Below, in pieces: positions 61,584 through 64,000 of a stretch of DNA of 64,000 nucleotides. Source of the stretch: Whalleya microplaca (lineage: Eukaryota; Ascomycota; Sordariomycetes; Xylariales; Xylariaceae); NCBI GenBank assembly GCA_022497155.1, contig MU385768.1, positions 244,077 through 308,076 of the forward strand. Direction: 5' to 3'. How positions within the stretch are numbered: the stretch's first letter is position 1; each line of letters begins with the position of its first letter. The translations under genes and the position numbers were made by a program. Under the pieces are notes generated by a model. The model saw only the letters and a program-made list of their open reading frames with translations, was not told where the DNA came from and did not search any database.

Positions 61584-63095
61584 TAAATAAGCAATTTAAA
61601 AAAAATTAAAATATCGAAATAGCTATTAAATACTATATAACGGTAACGGGTATACGGTAAACTATTTTATTACTAGCTTTATAATATAACTTAAATAACT
61701 TAAAATTATTAGTCTTAAATAAGTCTCCTAACGAAATAAATTATAGTTTTTAATTTAACTTAATTTTATCCGTATTAAAAGTCCTTAAAAAAGCTATTAA
61801 TTACGAAACTTTTTATAATTTATACTAAAAAAACGAAAGCCGCTATTAATTTTACAGCTAACGATATTAAAATACGGTATAATTTTAAATATAATCCGCT
61901 TTTATTTAATATAAATAAAAAGGTTTATTTAAAATTATATAAAAGATATTATTTATTAAATGATCTGCTAAAAAAATAAAACTAATAATGTACCGGACCT
62001 TTTATAATTATTAAACGTATAAAAAACCTAACGTATAAATTAAATTTTTTCCGGTATTAAAAAATTTACTAGGTAATTTTAATAGCGTAACCGTTTTTAA
62101 TTCCGGTAAGTAATAATTTATAATATCGTAAAAAGCTTAAACCGAGGTAAGTTTTTATTAATAATAATAATAATAAAAAGTAGAAAATTTTCGAAATCGA
62201 TTGTTTATTTAAATATAAAGTATCGAAAATCGGCGGCCGTCCCGTCTTAAAATATTTAATACATTAAAAAAAGTACGAAATAACGTACGATAAGTAGTAC
62301 CTATAAAAATTACTTATATAAAACGCATTTAAACTAATAGCTAAATTTGACGCTAAAAATAAGCTGGTTTTAAACAAGCTTAAGTTTAAAACGGCATCCG
62401 GAATAACAGTTCCTTTTGTTAATTTAAATTCCGATTTAAGTTAGGATTAAAAAATCGTCCGCATTATCCCGAAAACAAATATCGAAGTGTAATTACTACA
62501 TAGAAATTCTTAAAAAAACTATACTACCATTACTATTTATCTCGTATATTATATATATATATTAGCTTTCGCTTATTATATATAACGTTTCGAGTAATAT
62601 AAATATTAAAAAAGAAAATATAAATCTCCCTTTTTTATAAAATCGCATTTCGTTATAAACTTATTTTATTAATAATTAAGCTTAAATATTATATTATTTT
62701 AAATATATACCTTTTTACGAAACTTATTATAACGGTATTAAAGAAATATCCGGCCTTTAATTATAATAAAAATAAATAAAACAAATAAAAACGAGATATT
62801 ATTTATGAAAAGGCTATAATAATAAAATTAAAGAAAATAAACTTCGCGCTTATAATTTACTTAATAAAAAAACCCGAAAATATACTATTAAAAGTATGCC
62901 CGCAGCGCTATTTAAAAATATTAAAACTTTTTAAAAGCGAGTTATATTAAATACGCCTATAATTTTTTAAATAAATGGCGATAAAACTTTAATATATATA
63001 AAGCTATTTTATCCCGGTAAAACAGTAGTTAAAACTTTTTTATATAAAAAGTTAAAAAAAGCTAAAGGATATATAATAAAAATAAGCCATAAAAC
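61584..63095 (+). pseudogene. plus-strand Gypsy pol fragment between the two TIR elements
   Basis: At about 61,985-62,100 the plus strand reads TGPFIIIKRIKNLTYKLNFF, the GPF.I...I...AYKL.LP block at the C-terminal end of Gypsy integrases, with stops. The rest (to 63,095) is AT-rich and not assigned. This is the only pol remnant in plus orientation. Confidence 0.65.
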
Positions 63096-64000
63096 CAGGG
63101 TTGTGATTAAGTCACTAATTAATGACTTAAGTCATTAAATTTAATGACTTAAGTTAGTCAGGCCTGTGACTTAAGTCAGGCTAGTTAGTTAGTCACTTAA
63201 CTAAGACTAGTACAAGTTAGTCAGGTGATTGACTAAGACTAACTTGCTTAAGTTAGTTAGTCACTTAAAAATGACTGATGACTTATCAAGAAGTTACTTT
63301 TTTTTAAAAATTAAAAGAATTAAATACCGCTTTAAATATTATATATATTTTAATTTTAAATTAACTTATAGTATTACTTTATAACTTTATAACTAATAAA
63401 GCTAAAATAGTTATTTTACTTATTAAAATAAGCTAATTAATTAGATATTCAAATAATTTAATTTAAAAAATTCTAATTCGTTGTTTAAACACCTTTTTAA
63501 ATAATTCGCTAGAATAAATTAAATATTTTTTTAATTATTATAGTTATTATTACTGTTCCTTGATTTATTATAAGAATATAATACAATATAATTATTAACC
63601 TTAAAATCGTTATAATAGTATTTAAATATATAAAGTTATTTTAATATTAAAAACATTTAACTTAAAATTTTCTAATTTATCGTTTAAGCACCTTTTCTAA
63701 TAATTCGCTATAATAATATAAATATCTTTTCAATTATTATAATTATTATAACCGTTCTTTAATTTATTATAAGCATATTATATAATATACTTATTAGCGT
63801 TAAAACTATCATAATATCACTTAGATTTATAAAGTTATTTTAAAATCGAACTTATTTAATTTAAAATTTTCTAATTTATCGTTTAAGTATATTTCATAAT
63901 AATTTGCTATAATAAATTAGATAACGCTTTTATTACAATACTTATTATAACCGTTTTTTAACTTATTATAAGTATATTATATAATATAAATATTAACGTT
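63096..64000. mobile_element. element B: second copy of the TIR/tandem-repeat element, inverted, cut by the window end
   Basis: It starts CAGGGTTGTGATTAAGTCAC and follows the reverse complement of element A closely through the subterminal TGACTTAAGTCA region. Units are anchored by TTCTAATT at 63,471, 63,670 and 63,869 (period 199). It is in opposite orientation to element A, so the CAGG ends of A and B face each other 1.5 kb apart. Confidence 0.78.

Larger units (their letters stand above)
26060..64000. other. AT-rich, RIP-mutated repeat compartment
   Basis: From about 26.06 kb to the window end the sequence is dominated by A and T, with TpA-rich text. Almost no frame is open beyond 60 codons. 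Repeat copies differ almost only by C/T and G/A, the signature of repeat-induced point mutation. All recognisable content is transposon-derived: at least four Ty3/Gypsy-type relics, solo LTRs, a miniature LTR element and two tandem-repeat-filled TIR elements, listed individually. Short stretches escaped mutation (33,640-33,935; 50,690-50,900; 52,786-52,966; about 53,900-54,110). Confidence 0.93.

Noticed and set aside
60780..63900. Regularly spaced repeats that could suggest a CRISPR array
   Set aside because: The units are ~199 bp and AT-rich, the organism is a eukaryote with spliceosomal introns, and the repeats belong to TIR elements.

Overview
The window is nuclear DNA of a filamentous ascomycete (Pezizomycotina). 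The genes carry short spliceosomal introns with GTRAGT-type donors and CTAAC/CTGAC branch sites. They encode typical fungal families, and the right 60% of the window is an AT-rich block of transposons carrying the C-to-T/G-to-A transitions of repeat-induced point mutation (RIP). The species cannot be named from the sequence alone. All gene models were spliced by hand; every exon set listed keeps reading frame, but none is supported by transcripts.

Left 26 kb (normal base composition), in order: a partial GNAT acetyltransferase (-), an Erv46/ERGIC3-type ER-Golgi cargo receptor (+), a Sel1-repeat protein resembling fission-yeast Nif1 (+), a PLP-dependent threonine aldolase (-), a GT17 glycosyltransferase (+), a secreted CVNH lectin-like protein with a GC-AG intron (+), an eight-cysteine secreted protein (+), a tartrate/isopropylmalate dehydrogenase-family enzyme (-), an MFS sugar-type transporter (-), and a secreted stand-alone CDH-type cytochrome (-). 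Two or three doubtful coding remnants lie next to the AT-rich border. The first five genes are housekeeping-like with long intergenic spaces. From about 14 kb on, genes are small, secreted or catabolic, which is the pattern expected of accessory DNA beside a repeat-rich compartment. The dehydrogenase and transporter are co-oriented neighbours and may form a small organic-acid or sugar catabolic pair.

Right 38 kb (about 26.1-64.0 kb): no intact gene is visible. The block can be read as nested insertions with visible target-site duplications (TSDs). E1 (26,241-33,704) is a minus-strand Ty3/Gypsy relic with ~190-bp LTRs. E4 (34,167-49,142) is a second Gypsy-type relic split by E2 (37,757-45,175), a third one with 212-bp LTRs. 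A solo or partial E2-type LTR at 49,461-53,818 is split by element H-b (49,601-53,732), which in turn contains a 1.6-kb miniature LTR element (49,830-51,424) holding a CTG-rich minisatellite. E3, another Gypsy relic, fills about 54.1-60.4 kb. Two copies of an unusual non-coding element with ~199-bp internal tandem repeats and terminal inverted repeats (60,416-61,583 and 63,096 to the window end) face each other around a plus-strand Gypsy integrase fragment.

The most interesting items are the 199-bp tandem-repeat elements, the miniature LTR element with its un-mutated CTG array, and a ~230-bp RIP-free island (33,705-33,935) with an open frame whose inverted copy at 56.8 kb is heavily mutated. 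The datable nesting order, the GC-AG intron and the orphan secreted cytochrome are also notable.
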